Positions 43,212-54,718 of a DNA stretch of 64,000 bases are shown piece by piece. Under the pieces are notes generated by a model. That model had not been told where the DNA came from. It saw nothing but the letters and a program-made list of their open reading frames with translations, and did no database searches. The position numbers and the translations under genes are program-made. The DNA comes from Streptomyces neyagawaensis (GTDB lineage Bacteria > Actinomycetota > Actinomycetes > Streptomycetales > Streptomycetaceae). Each line of letters opens with the position of its first letter. Positions within the stretch are counted from its first letter, which is position 1. Where the stretch lies: positions 180,539 to 244,538 of the forward strand of contig NZ_JAMGBG010000023.1 of NCBI RefSeq assembly GCF_023516595.1, given 5' to 3'.

Positions 43212-43226
43212 GCGCTGACAGCGAAC
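43212..43226 (-). promoter_or_regulatory. ClgR-type operator upstream of clpP1
   Basis: Minus strand reads GTTCGC-TGTCA-GCGC, an exact match to the ClgR consensus GTTCGC-N5-GCG known from Streptomyces clpP1clpP2 control. Lies 144 bases before the clpP1 start. Confidence 0.75.
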
Positions 43227-43369
43227 AGTTCCCTTTGCGGGATTCCCCGGCGGAGCCTCCGCGTTAGGGTCCATGAATACGGGGCCGGAGCACTCGGCGA
43301 AACCGCCGGAGGCCCCCGCAGGGAAACGTGAGACGGCCCGGCGCCGTCGTAAGACGAGCAGGTGGATAC

Positions 43370-43996
43370 GTGACGAATCTGATGCCCTCCGCCGCCGGCG
43401 AACCTTCCATCGGCGGTGGCCTCGGCGACCATGTCTACAACCGGCTGCTCAACGAGCGGATCATCTTCCTCGGCCAGCCGGTCGACGACGACATCGCGAA
43501 CAAGATCACCGCACAGCTGCTGCTCCTTGCCGCCGACCCGGACAAGGACATTTACCTGTACATCAACAGCCCGGGCGGTTCGATCACGGCCGGCATGGCG
43601 ATCTACGACACCATGCAGTACATCAAGAACGACGTGGTGACCATCGCCATGGGCCTCGCGGCCTCGATGGGTCAGTTCCTCCTCAGCGCGGGCACCCCCG
43701 GCAAGCGCTTCGCGCTGCCGAACGCCGAGATCCTGATCCACCAGCCCTCCGCCGGCCTCGCCGGCTCGGCCTCGGACATCAAGATCCACGCCGAGCGGCT
43801 GCTGCACACCAAGAAGCGCATGGCCGAGCTCACGTCGCAGCACACCGGCCAGTCGGTCGAGCAGATCACCCGCGACTCGGACCGCGACCGCTGGTTCGAC
43901 GCCTTCGAGGCCAAGGAGTACGGCCTCATCGACGACGTCATCGCCACGGCTGCCGGCATGCCGGGCGGCGGCGGCACCGGGGCCGGGCAGGCGTAA
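43370..43996 (+). CDS. clpP1: ATP-dependent Clp protease proteolytic subunit 1
   Basis: 208 residues from GTG 43370 ([10 protein letters not shown]); the frame extends upstream to 43328 but this start fits known Streptomyces ClpP1. Catalytic triad intact: Ser99 in G-L-A-A-S-M-G, His124 in L-I-H-Q-P, Asp173 in D-R-D-R-W-F. It forms the barrel of the housekeeping Clp protease with ClpP2 and is fed by ClpX or ClpC. A ClgR operator lies upstream, so induction by ClgR is expected. The 238-base gap to clpP2 contains repeated CGTACG tracts but no clear terminator, so they are likely co-transcribed. Confidence 0.97.
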   Translation: MTNLMPSAAGEPSIGGGLGDHVYNRLLNERIIFLGQPVDDDIANKITAQLLLLAADPDKDIYLYINSPGGSITAGMAIYDTMQYIKNDVVTIAMGLAASMGQFLLSAGTPGKRFALPNAEILIHQPSAGLAGSASDIKIHAERLLHTKKRMAELTSQHTGQSVEQITRDSDRDRWFDAFEAKEYGLIDDVIATAAGMPGGGGTGAGQA

Positions 43997-44234
43997 CGGC
44001 ACCCGCCGTGCCGCGCGTCGCCGTACGCGACCCGGCCGCGTCCGGACGCCGCAGGGGCCCGTAGGAGGGCCCTCGGCGGAAGGACCGGCTCCGGGCGCCG
44101 TACGGGGCGTACGGCGGCCGTACGACGCCCGTCACGGACGTACGACGGCGCGCAGCCCGGCGGCAGCCGACCCGCACCCCCCGAAAGCCCCAGCCGACCG
44201 CCTCAGCCCCTCTCAGGCTTCCAGGAGACCCACA

Positions 44235-44915
44235 GTGAACGACTTTCCCGGCCGCGGCCTCGACGACCGTGCGCGCTCCCAGTACACCGGCCCCACGGCC
44301 GAGTCCCGTTATGTGATCCCGCGCTTCGTCGAGCGCACCTCGCAGGGCATCCGCGAGTACGACCCGTACGCGAAGCTCTTCGAGGAGCGGGTGATCTTCC
44401 TCGGCGTCCAGATCGACGACGCCTCCGCCAACGACGTCATGGCGCAGCTGCTGTGCCTGGAGTCGATGGACCCCGACCGTGACATTTCGGTCTACATCAA
44501 CAGCCCCGGCGGCTCCTTCACGGCGCTCACCGCGATCTACGACACGATGCAGTTCGTGAAGCCGGACATCCAGACGGTCTGCATGGGCCAGGCGGCCTCC
44601 GCCGCGGCGATCCTGCTGGCCGCCGGTACGCCCGGCAAGCGCATGGCGCTGCCGAACGCGCGCGTGCTGATCCACCAGCCGTACAGCGAGACGGGCCGCG
44701 GTCAGGTCTCCGACCTGGAGATCGCCGCCAACGAGATCCTCCGGATGCGTGCGCAGCTGGAGGAGATGCTGGCCAAGCACTCCACCACGCCGATCGAGAA
44801 GATCCGCGAGGACATCGAGCGCGACAAGATCCTCACGGCCGAGGACGCGCTCTCGTACGGCCTGATCGACCAGATCATCTCCACGCGGAAGATGAACAAC
44901 AGCAGCGTCCGCTGA
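44235..44915 (+). CDS. clpP2: ATP-dependent Clp protease proteolytic subunit 2
   Basis: 226 residues from GTG 44235 (CAGGAG upstream). It has a longer N-terminal propeptide-like segment than ClpP1. Triad: Ser122 in G-Q-A-A-S-A-A, His147 in L-I-H-Q-P-Y, Asp197 in E-R-D-K-I-L. It pairs with ClpP1 in a mixed tetradecamer; in actinobacteria ClpP2 usually carries the ATPase-docking face. It is followed by an elaborately folded 203-base gap before clpX. Confidence 0.97.
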   Translation: MNDFPGRGLDDRARSQYTGPTAESRYVIPRFVERTSQGIREYDPYAKLFEERVIFLGVQIDDASANDVMAQLLCLESMDPDRDISVYINSPGGSFTALTAIYDTMQFVKPDIQTVCMGQAASAAAILLAAGTPGKRMALPNARVLIHQPYSETGRGQVSDLEIAANEILRMRAQLEEMLAKHSTTPIEKIREDIERDKILTAEDALSYGLIDQIISTRKMNNSSVR

Positions 44916-44941
44916 CGGCGGAAAGCCTGTATTGTTCGCCG

Positions 44942-45014
44942 CCCCTTGGCATGGTTGGCACCGTTTGACCCAGTGCACGACAAGGTGCACGTCAAAGTGA
45001 ACCGTGCCAAGGGG
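44942..45014 (+). promoter_or_regulatory. nested stem-loop leader between clpP2 and clpX
   Basis: Outer arms CCCCTTGGCA / TGCCAAGGGG (44942-44951 / 45005-45014) enclose TTTGAC / GTCAAA (44964-44969 / 44991-44996) and GTGCAC / GTGCAC (44973-44978 / 44985-44990), all in register. It may be a terminator-attenuator or a processing site. Confidence 0.6.
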
Positions 45015-45118
45015 GGCCCGAACGGGGGGCCCGGCAAGGTACCGTCGACATAAGGCAGCACCAGGAGCCGCTGGATTCCAATCGTCCAGTCGTCTCCCAG
45101 GCGAAGGGGAAGCACACC

Positions 45119-46405
45119 GTGGCACGCATCGGTGACGGCGGCGATCTGCTCAAGTGCTCGTTCTGCGGCAAGAGCCAGAAGCAGGTCAAGAAGCTCATCG
45201 CAGGGCCCGGTGTGTACATCTGCGACGAGTGCATCGACCTCTGCAACGAGATCATCGAGGAAGAACTCGCGGAGACCAGTGAGGTCCGCTGGGAGGAGCT
45301 CCCGAAGCCCCGCGAGATCTACGAGTTCCTCGAGGGGTACGTGGTCGGCCAGGAGGCCGCCAAGAAGGCCCTGTCGGTCGCGGTGTACAACCACTACAAG
45401 CGCGTCCAGGCCGGCGAGAACGGCGGCGGTCAAAGCCGCGAGGACGCCATCGAGTTGGCGAAGTCCAACATCCTGCTGCTCGGCCCCACCGGCTCCGGCA
45501 AGACCCTGCTCGCCCAGACGCTGGCCCGCATGCTGAACGTCCCGTTCGCCATCGCGGACGCGACGGCGCTGACGGAGGCCGGCTATGTGGGCGAGGACGT
45601 CGAGAACATCCTCCTGAAGCTCATCCAGGCGGCCGACTACGACGTCAAGAAGGCCGAGACCGGGATCATCTACATCGATGAGATCGACAAGGTCGCGCGG
45701 AAGAGTGAGAACCCCTCGATCACACGGGATGTGAGCGGCGAGGGCGTCCAGCAGGCCCTGCTCAAGATCCTCGAAGGCACCACGGCCTCGGTGCCGCCGC
45801 AGGGCGGCCGCAAGCACCCGCACCAGGAGTTCATCCAGATCGACACGACGAACGTCCTGTTCATCGTGGGCGGTGCGTTCGCCGGCCTGGAGAAGATCAT
45901 CGAGTCGCGGGCGGGCGCAAAGGGCATCGGCTTCGGCGCGACGATCCGCTCGAAGCGGGAGCTGGAGTCCAAGGACCAGTTCGAGGACGTCATGCCCGAG
46001 GACCTGGTCAAGTTCGGCATGATCCCCGAATTCATCGGCCGCCTCCCGGTCATCACCTCGGTCCACAACCTGGACCGCGAGGCACTCCTCCAGATCCTGG
46101 TGGAGCCCCGCAACGCCCTGGTGAAGCAGTACCAGCGCCTGTTCGAACTCGACGGGGTCGAGCTGGACTTCGAGCGCGAGGCCCTGGAGGCCATCGCCGA
46201 CCAAGCCATCCTCCGCCAGACGGGCGCGCGCGGCCTGCGCGCCATCATGGAGGAGGTCCTGATGTCGGTCATGTACGAGGTCCCGTCCCGCAAGGACGTG
46301 GCCCGCGTGGTCATCACGGCAGACGTGGTCCACTCCAACGTCAACCCGACCCTGATCCCGAGGGACGCGCGCGGCCGAGGATCGGGCGAACAGAAGACGG
46401 CGTAA
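45119..46405 (+). CDS. clpX: Clp protease ATP-binding subunit ClpX
   Basis: 428 residues from GTG 45119. An N-terminal zinc-binding domain has cysteines at 13, 16, 35 and 38. Then comes the AAA+ module with Walker A G-P-T-G-S-G-K-T at 122-129, Walker B I-I-Y-I-D-E-I-D, and pore and sensor regions ([10 protein letters not shown] as the IGF loop that docks on ClpP). It unfolds tagged substrates and threads them into ClpP1P2. The gene is separated from clpP2 by a folded leader that may give it independent expression. Confidence 0.98.
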   Translation: MARIGDGGDLLKCSFCGKSQKQVKKLIAGPGVYICDECIDLCNEIIEEELAETSEVRWEELPKPREIYEFLEGYVVGQEAAKKALSVAVYNHYKRVQAGENGGGQSREDAIELAKSNILLLGPTGSGKTLLAQTLARMLNVPFAIADATALTEAGYVGEDVENILLKLIQAADYDVKKAETGIIYIDEIDKVARKSENPSITRDVSGEGVQQALLKILEGTTASVPPQGGRKHPHQEFIQIDTTNVLFIVGGAFAGLEKIIESRAGAKGIGFGATIRSKRELESKDQFEDVMPEDLVKFGMIPEFIGRLPVITSVHNLDREALLQILVEPRNALVKQYQRLFELDGVELDFEREALEAIADQAILRQTGARGLRAIMEEVLMSVMYEVPSRKDVARVVITADVVHSNVNPTLIPRDARGRGSGEQKTA

Positions 46406-46422
46406 CCGCCGGACACATGCGC

Positions 46423-46461
46423 CAAGAGGGCACCCGAGGCATCGCCTTGGGTGCCCTCTTG
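46423..46461 (+). terminator. hairpin after clpX
   Basis: CAAGAGGGCACCC / GGGTGCCCTCTTG (46423-46435 / 46449-46461), extended inward by GAGGC/GCCTT pairing. Confidence 0.88.
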
Positions 46462-46584
46462 CGTTGATCTGCGACGAGATCCGGCCAGGCACCATGTATC
46501 CGCTGGCGCCATGAGCACTTCAAGTGATCTTCTGTCCGCCTCGGGGCCGACCACCCCGAGACCGTGAACGGAAGGATTCTGACG

Positions 46585-46845
46585 TTGAAGGCAAGGCGTT
46601 TCCTGGCAGTGCTCAGCGTGGTCGCGGCGGCGGGGGTCATGCCCGTGGTCACGGCGGGTACGGCGCATGCTGACGCGTTCGATTGCGTCGAGTACCTCAA
46701 GAGCAAGGGGTACAGAGTTGGGCCGGTTGTGACGGAGGCGTGCGGCAAGGATCTGATCTTTGGCCCCAGCCCTGCCTGCATAGCCGATCTCCGAGGTGTT
46801 GGTGTGACGGTTCGGCACGCTACGCAAGCTTGCACTCGGGCCTGA
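46585..46845 (+). CDS. small secreted cysteine-containing protein, unknown function
   Basis: 86 residues from TTG 46585, which has GGAAGG nine bases upstream; GTG 46564 would add seven residues but has a poor site. A Sec signal peptide of about 30 residues ends A-H-A-D. The mature chain of about 56 residues has four cysteines (D-C-V-E-Y, E-A-C-G-K, P-A-C-I-A, Q-A-C-T-R) able to form two disulfides. Codon use is less G+C rich than the flanking clpX and valS. I recognise no family. It looks like a lineage-specific insertion between clpX and valS. Confidence 0.7.
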   Translation: MKARRFLAVLSVVAAAGVMPVVTAGTAHADAFDCVEYLKSKGYRVGPVVTEACGKDLIFGPSPACIADLRGVGVTVRHATQACTRA

Positions 46846-46854
46846 AGAAGACGG

Positions 46855-46892
46855 CGGAGGGGCGCCCCGCATGCTTGCGGAACGCCCCTCCG
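46855..46892. terminator. bidirectional hairpin between secreted protein gene and Q/P/G-rich gene
   Basis: CGGAGGGGCG / CGCCCCTCCG (46855-46864 / 46883-46892) with inner CCGCA-TGCT-TGCGG. Confidence 0.8.
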
Positions 46893-46902
46893 TGAACACC
46901 CG

Positions 46903-47853
46903 TCAGGCCTTGACGCGTACCTCGTCGCGGAGCTTCGCGGTGGTGTCCGCGGCCTTGGACTGGTCCGTCGCCTTCTCGGCCATGATGCTCGCGAGGTCCA
47001 TCGGCATCACCATGCCGACCGTGCTGTAGTCGCCCCAGACGCAGAACGAGAGGTTCATCTCGCTCGGCCCGCCGCTCGTGTTGCCGTCCGTGGGCTCCAT
47101 CTTGGCGTCCTGGCACTTGAGGACGGCGCCCTCGGCGGAGTCGTACGACTTGGGGTCACCGACCATGGTGACCTTCACGTCGTCGTCGTCCTTCCCGGAT
47201 TCGGACTGCATGTGGTCCAGCATGGCGTCGACGACCGCCTCGGGGTCCTCGATCTCCCCGTACACGCCGCTGAAGTGCAGCTGCTTCTGCGCCATCGGGT
47301 TGTTCTCGTTGCCGGCCACGTACGACGCGCTGACGTCCTTGGGGTTCTTCACACCCCACTTCTCGGCGTCCTTGACGTCGCTGTCGGACAGCGCGCCGCC
47401 GCCGCTGTCCTTCTTCTTGTACTCACCGAGCACCGTCCCCGGCGTAGTCAGCTTGTGCGGCCCGTCGTCCGCGATGTCCGCGCTGCCGCTTCCGCCGAAG
47501 ACGAAGTACGCCCCGACCGCGACCGCCGCGACCACGGCGACCGCGCCCAGGATGATGCCGACCTTCTTGCCGCCACCGCCGGGGGCCACCGGGGGCTGGG
47601 GCACGGTCGGGTAGCCCGGCTGGCCGCCGTACGGGGCCTGCGGCTGGCCGTAGGGCGGGGTCTGGGGCGGGACACCCTGGGGAGCCTGCTGCGGGTACCC
47701 GTAGCCCGGCTGCTGCGGGGGCGCCTGCTGCGGGTAGCCGTAGCCGGGCTGGGGGGCGGCCTGCGGCTGCTGCTGGCCGTAGGGGCCCGGCTGACCGTAC
47801 GGCCCGGGCTGCTGGGGCTGCCCGCCGTACGGGCCCGGCTGGTTGTGACTCAT
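46903..47853 (-). CDS. membrane-anchored protein with Gln/Pro/Gly/Tyr-rich N-terminus
   Basis: 316 residues from ATG 47853. The cytoplasmic first about 95 residues are a low-complexity, intrinsically disordered tract of Q-Q-P-G-Y-G-Y-P-Q-Q-A-P type units. One membrane helix follows (about 97-120, V-G-I-I-L-G-A-V-A-V-V-A-A-V-A-V-G). The exterior domain of about 190 residues is acidic and includes two cysteines (L-K-C-Q-D-A, S-F-C-V-W-G). This layout is common in Streptomyces surface proteins of unknown role. The tail is divergent from valS, with 137 bases between starts. Confidence 0.8.
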   Translation of the reverse strand: MSHNQPGPYGGQPQQPGPYGQPGPYGQQQPQAAPQPGYGYPQQAPPQQPGYGYPQQAPQGVPPQTPPYGQPQAPYGGQPGYPTVPQPPVAPGGGGKKVGIILGAVAVVAAVAVGAYFVFGGSGSADIADDGPHKLTTPGTVLGEYKKKDSGGGALSDSDVKDAEKWGVKNPKDVSASYVAGNENNPMAQKQLHFSGVYGEIEDPEAVVDAMLDHMQSESGKDDDDVKVTMVGDPKSYDSAEGAVLKCQDAKMEPTDGNTSGGPSEMNLSFCVWGDYSTVGMVMPMDLASIMAEKATDQSKAADTTAKLRDEVRVKA

Positions 47854-47954
47854 GTTCTGGGTTCCCCTCCAGATGCTTATGTGTTCCTGACATCCTGGCG
47901 CAATCGCGAGGGGTCCCACGCACCGGGGGTCACACCGTTACGGAAGAATCCGGT

Positions 47955-47984
47955 TTCGGGACGACCCCGTGACACCCCTAAACT
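47955..47984 (+). promoter_or_regulatory. candidate promoter giving leaderless valS mRNA
   Basis: TTCGGG (47955-47960), 18-base spacer, TAAACT (47979-47984). The start codon GTG at 47991 lies seven bases after the -10, where transcription would begin. No ribosome site is present. Confidence 0.5.
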
Positions 47985-47990
47985 GACCGG

Positions 47991-50615
<2,625 letters not shown>

Positions 50616-50631
50616 CCGCTCGAAGGCCCAT

Positions 50632-50665
50632 GAAGGCCCCGGTGCTTCCAGGCGCCGGGGCCTTC
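50632..50665 (+). terminator. hairpin after valS
   Basis: GAAGGCCCCGG / CCGGGGCCTTC (50632-50642 / 50655-50665), a perfect 11-bp stem. Confidence 0.85.
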
Positions 50666-50697
50666 TGCCGTCCCGGCGGGGAAGGGCGCAGCCCTTT

Positions 50698-50728
50698 CAG
50701 GGGCGCGGGGAACCGCGCGACCAGCCGT
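50698..50728. repeat. dispersed 31-bp repeat, copy 3
   Basis: CAGGGGCGCGGGGAACCGCG..., two or three mismatches to copy 1, preceded by a weak GGGCGCAGCCC hairpin. Confidence 0.85.
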
Positions 50729-50798
50729 CCACGACCCGCGGTCGCCCCGCAGCGGGTACCCCCGAGCTCATGGGCGCCCGGTCCGTAGACTGAACCCC

Positions 50799-52307
50799 GT
50801 GAGCGAACGCAGTGACCAGCAGCCCGACCCGATCGACCCCTTCGAGGAGATCATCGCCGCCGAGACGGACCGTGACCCGGACCTCGCGGTGATCGAGGCC
50901 GGCAGCCGCACCCTGCGTGCGCAGGGCGGCGCCCCCCAGTCCGACGTGCCGTCGCGGCCCGCCGACCCCGAGGTCGACAAGGCGCTGCGCGAGGTCGAGG
51001 CCGACCTCGCGACCCGCTGGGGCGAGACCAAGCTGGAGCCGTCGGTCCAGCGGATCGCCGCGCTGATGGACGTCCTCGGCGAGCCCCAGCGGTCGTACCC
51101 CTCGATCCACATCACCGGCACCAACGGCAAGACCTCCACCGCCCGCATGGTCGAGGCCCTGCTCGGCGCCTTCGACCTGCGCACCGGCCGCTACACCTCC
51201 CCGCACGTCCAGTCGATCACCGAGCGCATCAGCCTGGACGGCGCCCCGATCTCCGCCGAGCGGTTCGTCGAGACGTACCAGGACATCAAGCCGTACGTCG
51301 AGATGGTGGACGGCTCCCAGGAGTACCGGCTCTCCTTCTTCGAGGTGCTCACCGGCATGGCGTACGCCGCCTTCGCCGACGCCCCGGTCGACGTGGCCGT
51401 CGTCGAGGTCGGGATGGGCGGCTCCTGGGACGCCACCAACGTCATCGACGGGGACGTCGCCGTCATCACCCCCATCGACCTGGACCACACCGACCGGCTG
51501 GGCTCGACGCCCGCCGAGATCGCCGTGGAGAAGTCCGGGATCATCAAGCAGGACGCGACCGTGATCCTCGCGCAGCAGCCGGTCGACGCGGCGCAGGTGA
51601 TGCTGAAGAAGGCCGTGGAGGTCGACGCGACCGTGGCCCGCGAGGGTCTGGAGTTCGGGGTCGTCTCGCGGCAGGTCGCCGTCGGCGGCCAGATGCTCAC
51701 CCTGCGCGGCCTCGGCGGCGAGTACCCCGAGGTGTACCTCCCGCTGCACGGCCCGTACCAGGCGCACAACGCGGCCGTGGCCCTGGCCGCGGTCGAGGCG
51801 TTCTTCGGCGTCGGTTCGCAGCGCCCGGAACCGCTGGACGCGGAGACGGTCCGCAAGGCGTTCGCGTCGGTGTCGTCGCCGGGCCGGCTGGAGGTCGTAC
51901 GGCGGTCCCCGACGGTCGTGCTGGACGCGGCGCACAATCCGGCGGGCGCGCTGGCCACGGCCGAGGCGGTCGGTGAGGCGTTCGACTTCAGTCGGCTCAT
52001 CGGGGTCGTGGGCGCGAGCGGCGACAAGAACGTACGGGGTGTCCTGGAGGCCTTCGAGCCGATCTTCGCCGAGGTCGTGATCACCCAGAACTCCAGCCAC
52101 CGGGCGATGGACGCCGACGAGCTGGCGGCGGTCGCGGTGGAGGTCTTCGGCGACGAGCGCGTGCAGGTCGAGCCGCGGCTGCCGGACGCCCTGGAGGCGG
52201 CGATCACGCTCGCCGAGGAGGAGGGCGAGTTCGCGGGCGCCGGCGTCCTCGTCACCGGTTCCGTCATCACCGTCGGCGAGGCCCGGCTGCTGCTGGGGAA
52301 GGGCTGA
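50799..52307 (+). CDS. folC: folylpolyglutamate synthase / dihydrofolate synthase
   Basis: 502 residues from GTG 50799. An N-terminal acidic extension of about 60 residues is followed by the Mur-ligase-like ATPase core: H-I-T-G-T-N-G-K-T-S-T P-loop near 107-117, L-G-S-T-P-A-E-I-A-V-E-K-S-G-I-I-K (family signature) and D-A-A-H-N-P-A-G. It adds glutamate to dihydropteroate and folates. TAGACT lies eight bases before the start and no ribosome site is seen, so translation may be leaderless. DUF4233 follows after eight bases, forming an operon. Confidence 0.96.
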   Translation: MSERSDQQPDPIDPFEEIIAAETDRDPDLAVIEAGSRTLRAQGGAPQSDVPSRPADPEVDKALREVEADLATRWGETKLEPSVQRIAALMDVLGEPQRSYPSIHITGTNGKTSTARMVEALLGAFDLRTGRYTSPHVQSITERISLDGAPISAERFVETYQDIKPYVEMVDGSQEYRLSFFEVLTGMAYAAFADAPVDVAVVEVGMGGSWDATNVIDGDVAVITPIDLDHTDRLGSTPAEIAVEKSGIIKQDATVILAQQPVDAAQVMLKKAVEVDATVAREGLEFGVVSRQVAVGGQMLTLRGLGGEYPEVYLPLHGPYQAHNAAVALAAVEAFFGVGSQRPEPLDAETVRKAFASVSSPGRLEVVRRSPTVVLDAAHNPAGALATAEAVGEAFDFSRLIGVVGASGDKNVRGVLEAFEPIFAEVVITQNSSHRAMDADELAAVAVEVFGDERVQVEPRLPDALEAAITLAEEEGEFAGAGVLVTGSVITVGEARLLLGKG

Positions 52308-52315
52308 TCTCACCC

Positions 52316-52678
52316 ATGCGTACCCTGTGTGCTTCCACCCTGATCGGCGAGCTCTTCGTGATCGGCTTCGCCGGGCTGGTCGCCATGAAGGACCCGGACC
52401 TGGCCATGTCGACGGTCTGGACGGTCAGCGGTGTCGCCATGTTCCTGTGCGTCGTGCTGTGCGGGCTGGTCACCCGGCCCGGCGGTGTCCAGCTGGGCTG
52501 GGCGCTGCAGATCGCGCTGATCCTGTCCGGCTTCTTCGTGCCGACCATGTGCTTCCTGGGCGCGGTGTTCGCGGCCCTGTGGTGGGCGTCCGTCCACTAC
52601 GGCCGCAAGATCGACGAGGCGAAGGCCCGGTTCGCGGCCCAGGCTGCCTCCACCGAGGCCGGCGCGGGGGCGTCCTGA
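52316..52678 (+). CDS. DUF4233 membrane protein
   Basis: 120 residues with four hydrophobic helices and a short charged tail (R-K-I-D-E-A-K-A-R-F-A-A-Q-A-A). It begins R-T-L-C-A-S-T-L-I-G-E-L-F-V-I. DUF4233 is regularly encoded between folC and ndk in Streptomyces and other actinobacteria; the function is unknown. Eight bases after the folC stop, so co-transcribed with it. Confidence 0.88.
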   Translation: MRTLCASTLIGELFVIGFAGLVAMKDPDLAMSTVWTVSGVAMFLCVVLCGLVTRPGGVQLGWALQIALILSGFFVPTMCFLGAVFAALWWASVHYGRKIDEAKARFAAQAASTEAGAGAS

Positions 52679-52754
52679 CGCTGCGTAACGCCCGGTCGGG
52701 CCCGCCCTGTAGCCTCTGAGCTCCGCACGCCTGTGAAATGAAGGAGTCACCACC

Positions 52755-53168
52755 GTGAGCCAGCGCACCCTCGTCCTCCTCAAGCCCGACGCCGTCCGGC
52801 GTGGCCTGACCGGCGAGATCATCAGCCGAATCGAGCGGAAGGCCGGCTGGCGCATCAGCGCGCTGGAACTGCGGACACTGGACCAGGAGACCCTGGAGCA
52901 GCACTACGGCGAGCACAAGGGCAAGCCGTTCTACGAGCCGCTGGTGGAGTTCATGTCCTCCGGTCCGGTCGTGGCGCTGATCGTCGAGGGCGAGCGCGTC
53001 ATCGAGGGCGTGCGGGCGCTGGCGGGTCCGACCGACCCGATCGCCGCGGCGCCCGGGTCCATCCGTGGTGACTACGGCGTCATCGTCCGCGAGAACCTCA
53101 TCCACGCCTCCGACTCCGAGGAGTCGGCCGAGCGCGAGGTCAAGATCTTCTTCCCTGGTCGGGCGTAG
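52755..53168 (+). CDS. ndk: nucleoside diphosphate kinase
   Basis: 137 residues from GTG 52755 (AAGGAG upstream). It transfers the gamma phosphate among nucleotides through phospho-histidine. The active-site segment reads [15 protein letters not shown], with [12 protein letters not shown] at the N-terminus and G-S-I-R-G-D-Y near the end. Full normal length. TAGCCT near 52710 may be its -10. The gene may also be read through from folC. Confidence 0.97.
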   Translation: MSQRTLVLLKPDAVRRGLTGEIISRIERKAGWRISALELRTLDQETLEQHYGEHKGKPFYEPLVEFMSSGPVVALIVEGERVIEGVRALAGPTDPIAAAPGSIRGDYGVIVRENLIHASDSEESAEREVKIFFPGRA

Positions 53169-53536
53169 TACTCTTCGCGGCGGCGGGGGCGGTGACGTCC
53201 GCTCGCCCCCACCGTCCTTGTCCCACCGCGGCATCCGGCCACCACCCACACGGCCTACTCCCCGCCCGATCTGCCGAACCGCCGGACCGCCGAAAACCCG
53301 GCAGTTCAACGGCATATGCGTGGCGATCGGGGGAACGCACACCCCCGATGGCTCGTCTCCAGAGGCGAGGCGGCGCATCGCATGCCCACAATGGCGAAGA
53401 CCCTCGCGCAGTGTTCGTGCGGGCGAGACTACGATGTAAGCCTTCACGTCACAGCACCCACTTCGCCGACCCGGAAAGCCCTGAAACGCCCTCAAAAGCC
53501 GCCAGCGCTCTACCAGGGAAGGCCAGACGAATCCTG
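53169..53536. other. 368-bp region upstream of mreB
   Basis: Probably holds the mre promoters. A TACGAT at 53430-53435 could be a -10, but I find no properly spaced -35. Lower-G+C tract 53420-53520. No additional gene is supported: the frame continuing upstream of mreB has no start signal. Confidence 0.5.
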
Positions 53537-54568
53537 ATGGGGAACTCAATGTCGTTCATCGGCCGTGACATGGCTGTCGACCTCGGGACCGCCAACACGC
53601 TGGTGTACGTCAGGGGTCGCGGGATCGTACTGAACGAGCCGTCCGTCGTCGCGATCAACACCAACACCGGTGGCATCCTCGCGGTCGGCGCGGAAGCGAA
53701 GAAGATGATCGGCCGGACGCCCGGCAACATCGTTGCCGTACGTCCGCTGAAGGACGGTGTGATCGCCGACTTCGAGATCACCGAGCGGATGCTCCGCTAC
53801 TTCATCCTGAAGATCCACAAGCGGCGCTATCTTGCCCGGCCCCGGGTCGTCGTCTGCGTGCCCTCCGGCATCACCGGTGTCGAGCGGCGCGCCGTCATCG
53901 AGGCGTCCTCCCAGGCCGGCGCGCGTCAGGTGCACATCATCGAGGAGCCCATGGCCGCGGCCATCGGCTCCGGCCTGCCGGTCCACGAGGCCACGGGCAA
54001 CATGGTGGTGGACATCGGCGGCGGCACCACGGAGGTCGCGGTCATCTCCCTCGGCGGCATCGTCACCGCCCAGTCCATCCGCGTCGCGGGCGACGAGTTG
54101 GACAATGCGATCATCCAGCACATCAAGAAGGAGTACAGCCTCCTCCTCGGTGAGCGGACAGCCGAACAGATCAAGATCACGATCGGTTCGGCGTACGACC
54201 TCGACGCTGACGAGCACACCGAAATCCGCGGCCGGGACCTGGTGTCCGGGCTGCCCAAGACCGTCGTCATCTCCGCCGCGGAAGTGCGGAAGGCGATCGA
54301 AGAACCCGTCAACGCCATCGTGGATGCCGTGAAGACGACTCTCGACAAATGCCCGCCGGAACTCTCCGGCGACATCATGGACCGCGGCATCGTCCTCACC
54401 GGCGGTGGCGCTCTGCTCCGCGGACTGGACGAGCGGCTGCGCCGTGAGACCGGAATGCCGATCCATATCGCCGAGGACCCGCTGGACAGCGTGGCGCTCG
54501 GTTCTGGCAAGTGCGTCGAGGAGTTCGAGGCGTTGCAGCAGGTGCTCGACGCCCAGCCCCGCAGATGA
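53537..54568 (+). CDS. mreB: rod-shape-determining actin homologue MreB
   Basis: 343 residues from ATG 53537 ([11 protein letters not shown]), matching the known Streptomyces MreB start; a second ATG at 53549 is possible. Actin-fold motifs: phosphate 1 [15 protein letters not shown], phosphate 2 V-D-I-G-G-G-T-T-E, adenosine motif [10 protein letters not shown]. In Streptomyces it directs spore-wall synthesis rather than vegetative rod growth. A hairpin follows, before mreC. Confidence 0.97.
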   Translation: MGNSMSFIGRDMAVDLGTANTLVYVRGRGIVLNEPSVVAINTNTGGILAVGAEAKKMIGRTPGNIVAVRPLKDGVIADFEITERMLRYFILKIHKRRYLARPRVVVCVPSGITGVERRAVIEASSQAGARQVHIIEEPMAAAIGSGLPVHEATGNMVVDIGGGTTEVAVISLGGIVTAQSIRVAGDELDNAIIQHIKKEYSLLLGERTAEQIKITIGSAYDLDADEHTEIRGRDLVSGLPKTVVISAAEVRKAIEEPVNAIVDAVKTTLDKCPPELSGDIMDRGIVLTGGGALLRGLDERLRRETGMPIHIAEDPLDSVALGSGKCVEEFEALQQVLDAQPRR

Positions 54569-54583
54569 CGTAACACTTCGATT

Positions 54584-54617
54584 CCGCCGTACGAGACGAT
54601 CTCCTCTCGTACGGCGG
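54584..54617 (+). terminator. hairpin between mreB and mreC
   Basis: Perfect 13-bp stem CCGCCGTACGAGA / TCTCGTACGGCGG (54584-54596 / 54605-54617), eight-base loop. Probably partial termination, giving more mreB than mreCD message. Confidence 0.75.
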
Positions 54618-54718
54618 ATCGTTGATATTGAGGCATAAGCTCCACAAAGCGCCCCTCCGGTTCCCGTCCCAGGGAATCCCAGGGGCTACCCGAATTCCCC
54701 AATTCCTGTCGAATTCCT

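Noticed and set aside
47854..47990. T-box riboswitch before valS
   Set aside because: The gap is only 137 bases, shared with a divergent gene, and no T-box sequence or specifier stem is visible.
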